Below, in pieces: positions 43,301 through 49,817 of a DNA stretch of 64,000 nt (position 1 is the first letter of the stretch; each line of letters starts with the position of its first letter). Below the pieces are notes generated by a model. The model was not told the origin of the DNA, made no database searches, and worked only from the letters and a program-made list of their open reading frames with translations. Source of the DNA: Prevotella sp. P6B1 (GTDB taxonomy: Bacteria > Bacteroidota > Bacteroidia > Bacteroidales > Bacteroidaceae). A program made the position numbers and the translations under genes. Location: the NCBI RefSeq assembly GCF_000702825.1, contig NZ_JNKF01000013.1:124001-188000 (forward strand), read 5' to 3'.

Positions 43301-43696
43301 GCAAATACCATATATATTAAATCCTCTTTCGTCTTCGCTTTCTATAAAATCAAATTGTTCCCCCCCCGCTATCGAAGGGAAACAAAAAAGCAGTTCACAA
43401 CTTTCATTTTGAGTAAAGATTCTCTCTTCTGGAGCATATGGCAAACCTTCACATCTCTGTATCGGGAATATCCTGTGGGACTTTGAGTCACGCAAATATG
43501 TTTCTTTTGATATGCTTGCCCATAACCCTGCTTCAGCATAAAATGAACACGTTATAAATGTGGTATCCTTTGTTATCTCTATCTTTTTGATATAAAAAGA
43601 TGGAGTGTCACTTCTATCAAAAACAGGATTTACGATAGTTTGTGCTATGCAATGCATACATAAAGCAACGATAACTAATAAAGAATATTTTCTCAT
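40301..43696 (-). CDS. Secreted TPR-CHAT protease 1
   Basis: This 1131-residue protein has a signal peptide (LLVIVALCMHCIAQ), a beta-rich N-terminal domain to about 150, ten TPR units, a helical linker and a C-terminal CHAT (caspase HetF-associated with TPRs) domain. The ten TPR units are exactly 42 residues apart (Tyr at 171, 213 and so on to 549). The clan CD dyad is intact: H954 in IHIATHGFY and C1040 in VVLSACQTGLG. The TPR array is the probable sensor and the CHAT domain the effector. The signal peptide puts both outside the cytoplasm, unlike CRISPR-associated TPR-CHAT (Csx29). No -7 box is evident upstream, so an alternative sigma factor may drive it. Confidence 0.88.
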   Translation of the reverse strand: MRKYSLLVIVALCMHCIAQTIVNPVFDRSDTPSFYIKKIEITKDTTFITCSFYAEAGLWASISKETYLRDSKSHRIFPIQRCEGLPYAPEERIFTQNESCELLFCFPSIAGGEQFDFIESEDERGFNIYGICLKKQIKTSYSDTELRHLSEMASAYYSSNATEKAMQLKEYATSLNNLISYNVSKGNFSEAIRLGTVEARIKEKVFGKEDSSYIGSLENLTAFNIAKDNYVEAIRLKTELSNVLKETIGTDNNAYATSLGELASFYAHIGNYLEAKRLGAEVVEIYKKFLGANHIQYAIALDNLSVFYAYLGNYSESIALGKESLKIKRDVLGTENFDYAQSLNNLASYYSNIGDYSESIMLGKEAVDIKKNVLGIEHPEYALSLRNLALFYSEVGDYTEALKLGREVLDIRRKVLGKAHPDYARSLHDLAVVFSCIGNDGEALRLLAEATKIRKNILGANHPDYAFSLNDLALCYARTGYYAEGINNAKEALEIRKMFLGTEHPDYASSLNDLAECYLRGGNFDEAVKTEKAAVELRKNILGSANPYYTRSLLNLTIYYFYHGDFLKAYNCATQYIEGSKSLIHNNFSELSSHFQETLWKSSYAYPFVCVLPSVFYKIRHKESASELYDNACLFAKGLLLNTSLEMRRLILEGGDSVIINKYNALSSNINLYNKLIEKPIKERFMNADSLNRVIEQQEIELARESKVYGDYAHNLTISWKDVQSKLGDNDIAVEFLDFPVLNSDSTVYVALTLKREYDCPHIVVLFEKKQLKAIPGNSYYTQSDVSDLIWKPLVEELNGVKNIYFAPSGEIHRIGIENLPFNKSKTMSDVYSLHRLSSTRQLAVIQDESQGQNTILYGGINYDEKSYAVTTDSSSTKKTDLRSAFTYRANVDSLSLRNSYDYLEGTKKEADLIAEGLKLRNVPYHYYSGTDATEESVKNLNGTYPKVIHIATHGFYITEEEANKLKFARSEREESIGNDHKIAQQEYKPMTRSGLLFSGCNHIIRHEQIPDGEEDGILTAQEISTLDLRGLDLVVLSACQTGLGDIVSGEGVFGLQRGFKMAGAKTIVMSLWNVNDESTMKMMTSFYRHYLEGMSKEEAFRVAQDELRKTCLSKQERPDWAAFIMLDGLN
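41927..43186 (-). repeat. Ten tandem 126-bp TPR-coding repeats in CHAT gene 1
   Basis: Each unit encodes one 42-residue kinesin-light-chain-type TPR beginning with a Y-A-x-S-L-x-x-L pattern. The Tyr of successive units falls at residues 171, 213, 255, 297, 339, 381, 423, 465, 507 and 549 with no insertion or deletion. Middle units share the consensus GxxHPDYAxSLxxLA, which suggests expansion by unequal recombination. Confidence 0.85.
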
Positions 43697-43817
43697 CCTA
43701 ATAACTTTATTTCATATTGATTGCTGGACATTTGTGGACTCTGATGTGATAATAATAATATCGTAATTTACGAATAATCTGGTAACATCGTAATACTTAT
43801 GTGTGAAGAGTTTACAA

Positions 43818-46772
43818 TCATAAGCCGTCTAATAGTATAAACGAAGCCCAATACTCATATTTGTCATATTTGCCGTTATCAATTTGGCGTAGATGCCTCT
43901 GAGCGTCTTTGAGTGATTGGTACTTTGACTTTCCTGACATTAGGTTTCTATAGAACTCAACCATAAGAATTCGAGTCGCTTCATCATCAACTTTGTCTAG
44001 ACTCATAAGAATCGTATTGGCACCAGCTTTTTTAAATCCTCTTTGCAGACCATAAACTCCATCATAATCAATATCGCCCAAAGCTGTTTGGCATGCAGAC
44101 AGAACAACCAAGTCAACATTTTTTAAGTCTATATTAGATATTTCTTGAGCTGTTAAAATTCCATCATCAACACCATGCGGAATTTTATAATGCTGAGGTA
44201 ACATATTACCCCGTGACATAACAAGAAAAGAACGAGCTAGTGCTGCATCCTCTGGAGAAATATATAATGTTTCATCTACAAATTTTAGATTCTTATTATT
44301 CAAATATACCGAGTCTGCACTATTCTCTATATACATACCGTGTGTTGAAAGATGTATAATATCTAATAAAGAGCCAGAAAGTTTCTTAAAAGATTCTTCT
44401 AAGCCATTCATCCCCATATACGTTATACAATCAACATTAGAATAAGATAGTAACTTAGATATTTCAGATATCTCAATTGAAGTATTTGGTAATGATTCAA
44501 AACCACTTCTATTTGATAAAGAATCGAGTAACCCTCTTTCAATAGGTGGAAAGTAGATATCCTCTACATCGCAATTCTTTTGAAATGTAGGAATAGTATC
44601 ATAATTATAGTCTAGCCCCCCATACAAGACAGATTTCTTATAGTTACGTTTAGCAGCAGGGGCTAATATCATTTTAGTTGAAGACAATCTATATATATTA
44701 TATTTATCACACATATATGTCCCGTTTTTATCGACCAAATATTCAATAGGACAATTATATATTTGCCCCGCAGGAGAAAAATAAATATTCTTTATGTCTT
44801 TTAACTCCTTTTCCATTGGCTGCCAGACTAACTCATAAAGTGAATCATTTTTATTGCTTATTGAATATAGTTTCATTTTTTGGAAGTCACCAAGTGCAAA
44901 AATTTTGGGCAACACATAATCTTTTTTCAACAATAGTGCTACATTATATTGTTTAAAATTATCATCAAAAAAAGACAAGAATTCAATTGCGACATCATAC
45001 TTGGTAAGCCTTTTCTGTATGTCTTTCCATGTAACATTCGTTCTTTTTGTCAGATGTTGTTTCTTCAGTGTTTGCCATATTTGATCTTCTTGATTTGTTA
45101 TCAATGTTGAAAGAGAATCCTTTACATGCTTATCATAAGCTCGAACAACCTTTGACCTATTTAACAAATATGAATAATACAATTCTTTTAACATTTTATC
45201 ACCATGATTATCAATCATATTAGACATATTCATTTCTGTATTTAACATAAAACCTTTAGCGAATAGAGCGGAATTATCATATGCTTGCGTAATAAAATAA
45301 TCTTCTTCACCAGAATAGGCTAATAACGGCAGGAAATTGCAAAAAACATTACGCAAACTACTATTCCAATAATTTACTCTATGGCAATATGGAAGTAAAT
45401 CTATACTAGACAACAAATCTTCTTTAATCTTATTAAAAACATTATTATCCTTGATTATTTTTACAGCGTTAACGTAATCTTTTAATTTTACGTAACAAAT
45501 AAACAATTCTAGTATAAATGTAGAATAACTCGTAATATCATCTCCGTACAATATTTTATATATATCCCAAGTTTGTTTACCAACATTTATAGCTTTTGAA
45601 TAATCTCCCAATTTCAAATAACTATCAAAGATTGATTGCATGTAGTCCGCATATGCTCTTTTATTCTTTTGGAAATAATCCTGAATTTTCTTATTAAAAT
45701 GAACCCTTTGTTCAATATCATAAAACATTTCTTTTTCTCCCAGTTCTGCATAAGTATTTGCCAAATTCCTATATGTATATACATACGATTCATAATCATT
45801 GATATTTCCTTCTCGCAAAATCCCTTGAATTTCTTCTAGCGTTTCAATTCTTTTTTTTAAATCCGCATAAGTTAACGACAGGGCCCTCAATGCTGAAATA
45901 TGATCTATATTAAACTCACCCATTTCGTTTTTTATTATTCGAATTGACTTTTTTATAAGTTCTCTTGCTTTTTCATTATTGCCCAAAACATTATATAAAT
46001 GGCCCAGATAATACATCATTTTTGCACATCGAATATCATTATAACCATACAATTTTACAATTATATCTAATGCATTCTCTTCATAATAAAGTGCGTCTCT
46101 TAATCTACCAAGTCTAAGATAATCCATGGATATATTTTCCAATGTATATGCGTAAGTTTCACTTATACCGCTATTTCTTTTAACTTCGTATTCTGATAAT
46201 TCCTCTAATATCATTATGGATTTATAATAATCTCCCAAATAATAATAACAGGAAGACAGAGAAAGAAGACTAGGATAATACTCACTATTATATTTATCCT
46301 TATCCATATATTCTCCATATTGATTCTTTAATAGTGAAAAATAATCCTGCATTACTAATAACGCCTTATCGTACTCACCTAATTTGTTGTAACAATCTGA
46401 AATATTAATTAGAACACTTCTGTAGATTGAATCTTTAGCATTATACTCGAAAGTAGACAACGCTATTTTATTATACTCTAAAGCCTGAGTATAATTTCCA
46501 AGGCCAAAATGACATTGTGCTAAAAGTTTTATTGAAAAACCAAAATGGAATCCAGAATTAATATGTTTGGACAATTCAATTGATTCCTTTAGTCCCTCGA
46601 TGGCCCTATAATAATCGCCTTTATCTAAATAAACTGCTGATTTAACGATAACTGATTCAAGTTTTTCTATTTCAGTACTCTTTCTAGAAAGTACATTAGA
46701 ATTCTGAGAAAGAACTTGATTAATTGATAAAACAATCAAAATTACAACAAATAGATACTTTTTCAAATTCAT
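43818..46772 (-). CDS. Secreted TPR-CHAT protease 2
   Basis: This 984-residue protein has the same architecture as its neighbour: signal peptide (FVVILIVLSINQVLSQ), degenerate TPRs to about residue 430, a helical linker and a CHAT domain. The dyad residues are H811 (IIHLSTHGMY) and C894 (VVLSACQTALG). Both CHAT domains share DDGILTAQEIS and YGLQRGFKxAGAxTI. The gene is the most A+T-rich in the window, which suggests separate acquisition rather than recent duplication of CHAT gene 1. It has its own promoter (46804-46811), unlike CHAT gene 1. Confidence 0.86.
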   Translation of the reverse strand: MNLKKYLFVVILIVLSINQVLSQNSNVLSRKSTEIEKLESVIVKSAVYLDKGDYYRAIEGLKESIELSKHINSGFHFGFSIKLLAQCHFGLGNYTQALEYNKIALSTFEYNAKDSIYRSVLINISDCYNKLGEYDKALLVMQDYFSLLKNQYGEYMDKDKYNSEYYPSLLSLSSCYYYLGDYYKSIMILEELSEYEVKRNSGISETYAYTLENISMDYLRLGRLRDALYYEENALDIIVKLYGYNDIRCAKMMYYLGHLYNVLGNNEKARELIKKSIRIIKNEMGEFNIDHISALRALSLTYADLKKRIETLEEIQGILREGNINDYESYVYTYRNLANTYAELGEKEMFYDIEQRVHFNKKIQDYFQKNKRAYADYMQSIFDSYLKLGDYSKAINVGKQTWDIYKILYGDDITSYSTFILELFICYVKLKDYVNAVKIIKDNNVFNKIKEDLLSSIDLLPYCHRVNYWNSSLRNVFCNFLPLLAYSGEEDYFITQAYDNSALFAKGFMLNTEMNMSNMIDNHGDKMLKELYYSYLLNRSKVVRAYDKHVKDSLSTLITNQEDQIWQTLKKQHLTKRTNVTWKDIQKRLTKYDVAIEFLSFFDDNFKQYNVALLLKKDYVLPKIFALGDFQKMKLYSISNKNDSLYELVWQPMEKELKDIKNIYFSPAGQIYNCPIEYLVDKNGTYMCDKYNIYRLSSTKMILAPAAKRNYKKSVLYGGLDYNYDTIPTFQKNCDVEDIYFPPIERGLLDSLSNRSGFESLPNTSIEISEISKLLSYSNVDCITYMGMNGLEESFKKLSGSLLDIIHLSTHGMYIENSADSVYLNNKNLKFVDETLYISPEDAALARSFLVMSRGNMLPQHYKIPHGVDDGILTAQEISNIDLKNVDLVVLSACQTALGDIDYDGVYGLQRGFKKAGANTILMSLDKVDDEATRILMVEFYRNLMSGKSKYQSLKDAQRHLRQIDNGKYDKYEYWASFILLDGL

Positions 46773-46803
46773 ACTATTATATGACTCTTAGTTATCGATG
46801 GTG

Positions 46804-46859
46804 CAAATATACAACTTTTTCTTGAATAGAAAAGGATTTAAAGAAAAAAGTTGTATTTC
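46804..46859 (-). promoter_or_regulatory. CHAT-2 promoter, within a 56-bp element shared with the MntA/HepT promoter
   Basis: The minus strand has TATATTTG at 46804-46811, a -7 box 32 bp from the CHAT-2 ATG. The 56 bp reaching upstream of it align to 47625-47680 without gaps, about 84 percent identical, including the common AGAAAAGGATTTA block. Confidence 0.65.
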
Positions 46860-46946
46860 ACAAGGCTTGTGGATAAAGCATATTAAAAAACGCCATTACC
46901 CATTGATTGGGGAGTAATGACGAGGTTATGGGAGATACATTAATGA

Positions 46947-47315
46947 TTAATACTTTTGCATCAATTGCTCTATAGCATCCTTCAATGGTTGTAGATCGTC
47001 ATTGATAACGGATACGATTATATCTTCGTCGATGTTAGCGTATTCATGAGATATAATATTACGTAATCCATATATGGCATTCCAAGGGATTGAGGGGAAT
47101 GAGTCTAGTGGTTTATCTTCGCTCTTAAGGAGTTTGCCAATGTGCTCGCCTATTACTTGGAGCCTCATAACACAGGCATTAAATGCCATAACTCCTGTAG
47201 ATGACGACATAAAATCATTTACAGTATTTCTTCCATCACTCCATTCTTGTATAAGGTTGATGGATTCCAGAACATCTTCGAGTCTGTCGTGGATGGTTAG
47301 TTGATTATCAGACAT
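46947..47315 (-). CDS. hepT: HepT-like toxin (DUF86 HEPN ribonuclease)
   Basis: This is a 122-residue HEPN-domain toxin. The RX4HXY ribonuclease motif is present as LRNIISHEY (R85, H90, Y92). The family cleaves RNA, and its Tyr is the site modified by the MntA antitoxin. I chose the ATG at 47315 because AAAGAG lies 7-8 bases upstream; an ATG at 47324 is also possible. The gene overlaps the MntA gene by 8 bp and is expressed after it. The pair lies just downstream (leftward) of a promoter shared in sequence with CHAT-2. Confidence 0.85.
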   Translation of the reverse strand: MSDNQLTIHDRLEDVLESINLIQEWSDGRNTVNDFMSSSTGVMAFNACVMRLQVIGEHIGKLLKSEDKPLDSFPSIPWNAIYGLRNIISHEYANIDEDIIVSVINDDLQPLKDAIEQLMQKY

Positions 47316-47601
47316 AGATAGCATCTCTTTCAATGTTAGACTTAAAGAGAGGACGTAGCGAATCGCGGAATCTTACCAGATCTACCTCGCAATTGAATAG
47401 TTGCTTCAAGGCTTCTTTAAGCTCATACATCAACTGCAATGACGGCTTCTGCACTTCGACCACGATATCAATATCGCTATTCTCGGTATTCTCTTTCCTG
47501 GCTACAGAACCAAAAATGCCGAGTTTTGTTATGCCAAATTTCTGTGCGAATGCGCTCTTGAAATCTGCTAACTTGTTGATACAATCTTGAAGCTCTAACA
47601 T
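47308..47601 (-). CDS. mntA: MntA-like antitoxin nucleotidyltransferase
   Basis: This 97-residue minimal nucleotidyltransferase has the GSX10DXD motif intact: G31-S32 followed by D43 and D45 (IFGSVARKENTENSDIDIVV). MntA-type antitoxins neutralise HepT by adding AMP to the Tyr of its RX4HXY motif. The gene is first in the pair, normal in length, with a -7 box (47625-47632) 24 bp upstream. The pair is a complete type VII toxin-antitoxin module and marks the accessory character of this region. Confidence 0.87.
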   Translation of the reverse strand: MLELQDCINKLADFKSAFAQKFGITKLGIFGSVARKENTENSDIDIVVEVQKPSLQLMYELKEALKQLFNCEVDLVRFRDSLRPLFKSNIERDAIYV

Positions 47602-47624
47602 ATTAATATCACTTTATTCGTTTG

Positions 47625-47680
47625 CAAAGATACAACTTTTTCTGAAATAGAAAAGGATTTAGATAAAAAAAATGGATTTC
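47625..47680 (-). promoter_or_regulatory. MntA/HepT promoter, within the 56-bp element shared with CHAT-2
   Basis: The minus strand has TATCTTTG at 47625-47632. The upstream 48 bp match the CHAT-2 promoter region, including AGAAAAGGATTTA, pointing to a duplicated control region. Confidence 0.65.
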
Positions 47681-47681
47681 T

Positions 47682-47704
47682 GGTACATTGGTACATAGGT
47701 ACAT
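47682..47704. repeat. Three 8-bp-spaced GGTACAT repeats
   Basis: GGTACAT occurs at 47682-47688, 47690-47696 and 47698-47704, one copy every 8 bp. It lies between the divergent MntA/HepT and XRE genes. It may be an operator for the XRE protein or a slippage product. Confidence 0.55.
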
Positions 47705-47852
47705 TACTAAAACCAATGGTGAGAGGGATGACATGACAAAGGGGGCGGGGAGAAAAAAAATTACGACGGCAACTTAATTTCTAAGTTAATTATTTGGTCC
47801 TTTCGAAAATAGTTCTTATCTTCGCACCGAGGTTATTATATTTTTTCGCGAG

Positions 47853-48191
47853 ATGAAGAAAAGTAGTATTATTGAAGCGAGACGTAAGCAGGTTAATCCT
47901 GCGGTACGTCAGAAAGTAGAACTCTCGTTCCAAATTGTGGACCGCATTCATGAGATACTCGAAGCAATGGGGCTTAAGCAGAAAGACTTGGCTATGATGC
48001 TCGGTAAGAAAGAGGCTGAAATCAGCAAGTGGATGCGCGGTACTCATAATTTTACGATAGAGACGCTTGTATCTATTGAAAACACCCTCGACGCCCCTAT
48101 CTTACAAGTGGTACATCAGGAAGTAAAATATCCTGACTATGAATATGAGCCTATGATAGCCTCAGAACCTGTACAGCCCCCAGAGCCATAA
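47853..48191 (+). CDS. XRE-family HTH regulator (solo antitoxin-like)
   Basis: This is a 112-residue DNA-binding protein. A helix-turn-helix lies at about 35-80 (MGLKQKDLAMMLGKKEAEIS, then WMRGTHNFTIETLVSIE), followed by a short Pro/Glu-rich tail. Such single-domain regulators are commonly antitoxins of HigB/RelE-type pairs, but no toxin gene is found on either side. It is divergent from MntA/HepT and could control that pair. An inverted repeat AACTTA/TAAGTT near 47771-47787 upstream of it is a possible autoregulatory site. Confidence 0.82.
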   Translation: MKKSSIIEARRKQVNPAVRQKVELSFQIVDRIHEILEAMGLKQKDLAMMLGKKEAEISKWMRGTHNFTIETLVSIENTLDAPILQVVHQEVKYPDYEYEPMIASEPVQPPEP

Positions 48192-48220
48192 TAGATACTT
48201 TCAAATGCCCCCAAAAACCG

Positions 48221-48276
48221 TGAGTTAACTCAAATCATCGATTGAGCTAGCTCGATTCATGAATCGAGCTAGCTCA
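48221..48276. repeat. Cluster of perfect palindromes
   Basis: Positions 48243-48276 are a perfect 34-bp palindrome (half-site TGAGCTAGCTCGATTCA) that itself contains two GAGCTAGCTC palindromes. A separate 12-bp palindrome TGAGTTAACTCA is at 48221-48232. The cluster lies between the convergent XRE and macrodomain-like genes. It can form a long hairpin but has no U-tract. It is either a bidirectional terminator or a protein-binding site. Confidence 0.7.
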
Positions 48277-48330
48277 TGCGGAGGGTACCTATTTTTGGCT
48301 TGACTTTTCCTGATTTCACAAAACACCGTA

Positions 48331-48705
48331 TTACCACCCTGCGGGGAGGACGATGTTCTCTACATCGTGGGCCTTGGCGAAGAGGGGTGATATTTCCTCG
48401 TTAGTGAAGCCGGCGATGCCACAACCGACACGGGTAACTAAGAAGGTGAGGTCGGGACGGGTCTTAGCAAACTCGATGAACTCATCGACATAGGGTTTGA
48501 TAACATCAACACCACCATGCATGGTGGGGATGCCATAGCTCTGACCTTGCAGACCTACGCCCTGGCCCCAGATGGCACCAAACTTACGATAGGCCAACAG
48601 GGCCGCGCCACCGCCATGTGCACCTGCCAGATTGCTACCAAATACAAACACTTCGTTCTCGGCGAGTTCTGTAATACGCTCAGGGGTTACTCTTTTCTGT
48701 TCCAT
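48331..48705 (-). CDS. Macrodomain-like small protein
   Basis: This 124-residue protein starts at 48705, 8 bp after the stop of the pantothenate kinase gene; a longer frame would read into that gene. The motif pattern NEVFVFGSNLAGAHGGGAA, GQGVGLQGQSYGIPT and VTRVGCGIAGF is typical of the A1S_2505-like group of macrodomain-related proteins, which can bind ADP-ribose-like ligands. No transmembrane or signal segment is seen. It is co-transcribed with the kinase. A link to the ADP-ribosylglycohydrolase at 32.4 kb is conceivable but unsupported. Confidence 0.7.
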   Translation of the reverse strand: MEQKRVTPERITELAENEVFVFGSNLAGAHGGGAALLAYRKFGAIWGQGVGLQGQSYGIPTMHGGVDVIKPYVDEFIEFAKTRPDLTFLVTRVGCGIAGFTNEEISPLFAKAHDVENIVLPAGW

Positions 48706-48712
48706 ATATCTA

Positions 48713-49537
48713 TTAGCGTTTGGTGGTGTAATCGAGGGCGGCACCGATAGCAGTGCAGTACTGCGAATACTTGGGGATGTGGAAACGGATGTTATAGAGC
48801 GTTTCCAAGGCAGGGAACACCTCTTTGCACTGCGGAAGCAGGGAGAGGTTGCCAATGAGCACGAAATCGCGTATATCGCTGCCTAATGAGGCAAGCCATG
48901 CGGCAGAACCGATAGACTGTAGCACCATGTGGATGAGTCCGGCAGCAATATCCTCCTTAGAGGCATCGCTCTGGGCATTGGCAAAGTTACTGGCGGTGGT
49001 ATCCATGGTGAGACCAGGCACTGGAACGGCGCTGATATCGCCAATGGTCAGGTCGATATTACGGATATTGCCATGCTTGGCCAGCGTAGCCACCTGTTTG
49101 ATATCGCTGGTATTAAGCATGAGACGGGCCAGACCAGCCAGCGTACCTCCACCAACACCGATACCACCAATATGGCGCATCTCGTTGCCGTCGCACTTCA
49201 CAAACGATGTACCTGTACCCATCGACACCACAATAGTGTGGTCGAGCTTCGACTCAAAACGGGCTCCAAGGCCATCGGCCACGAACTCCTGACTTTTGGC
49301 TGTAGGCAGGCCGTAAATGGGCTGATCGATATAGGCGGAGCCTACACCAGTAAGCATTACCTGCTCGACATCCTTCAAATCGATATCATTATCGTGCAGA
49401 TATTTGCCAAAGGCACCAAAAAGCGACGTAACCGGATCGGCAGCAGTGATACTGATAGGGGCCGACACCTTACCATTCTTGATTCCAACAATCTTGGTCG
49501 TTGAAATACCAACATCGATACCAATAACAATTCCCAT
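48713..49537 (-). CDS. coaW: Type II pantothenate kinase
   Basis: This 274-residue enzyme phosphorylates pantothenate, the first step of coenzyme A synthesis. It has the ASKHA nucleotide-binding pattern: IGIDVGISTTKIVG at the N-terminus, VVSMGTGTSFVK in the middle and GGIGVGGGTLAGLARL. The order and length fit the type II (CoaW/PANK) family rather than the type III CoaX usual in many bacteria. It lies between tRNA-Phe and the macrodomain-like gene and is transcribed leftward with the latter. The assignment is strong at family level. Confidence 0.85.
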   Translation of the reverse strand: MGIVIGIDVGISTTKIVGIKNGKVSAPISITAADPVTSLFGAFGKYLHDNDIDLKDVEQVMLTGVGSAYIDQPIYGLPTAKSQEFVADGLGARFESKLDHTIVVSMGTGTSFVKCDGNEMRHIGGIGVGGGTLAGLARLMLNTSDIKQVATLAKHGNIRNIDLTIGDISAVPVPGLTMDTTASNFANAQSDASKEDIAAGLIHMVLQSIGSAAWLASLGSDIRDFVLIGNLSLLPQCKEVFPALETLYNIRFHIPKYSQYCTAIGAALDYTTKR

Positions 49538-49621
49538 TGAACTTTGAATTTTGAACTTTGACCTTTATATACGAAAAAACCCGGCTGCATTACTGCAAGA
49601 CCGGGCTAATGAAAGGAGGAG

Positions 49622-49694
49622 TGGTACCTCCAGGAATCGAACCGGGGACACACGGATTTTCAGTCCGATGCTCTACCAACTGAGCTAAGGCACC
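49622..49694 (-). tRNA. tRNA-Phe (GAA)
   Basis: The minus strand folds as a tRNA of 73 nt. Acceptor GGTGCCT pairs with AGGTACC, the D-arm contains AGCTCAGTTGGTAGAGC, the anticodon loop is CTGAAAA (anticodon GAA) and the T-loop is TTCGATT. CCA is not encoded. The T-stem and anticodon stem each have one mismatch. Confidence 0.95.
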
Positions 49695-49817
49695 AACATT
49701 TCAAATTCGTTTTGCAAACATCCTTTCGTTGTTTTGCGGGTGCAAAGGTACGACTATTTTTTGAACCCACCAAACTTTTTAGCACTTTTTTACAAATTAT
49801 TTTTTTGTGCGCTATGC

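Noticed and set aside
48706..48855. N-terminal extension of the macrodomain-like protein
   Set aside because: It would lie wholly inside the coaW gene and lacks family similarity; the ATG at 48705 is in the gap right after the coaW stop.
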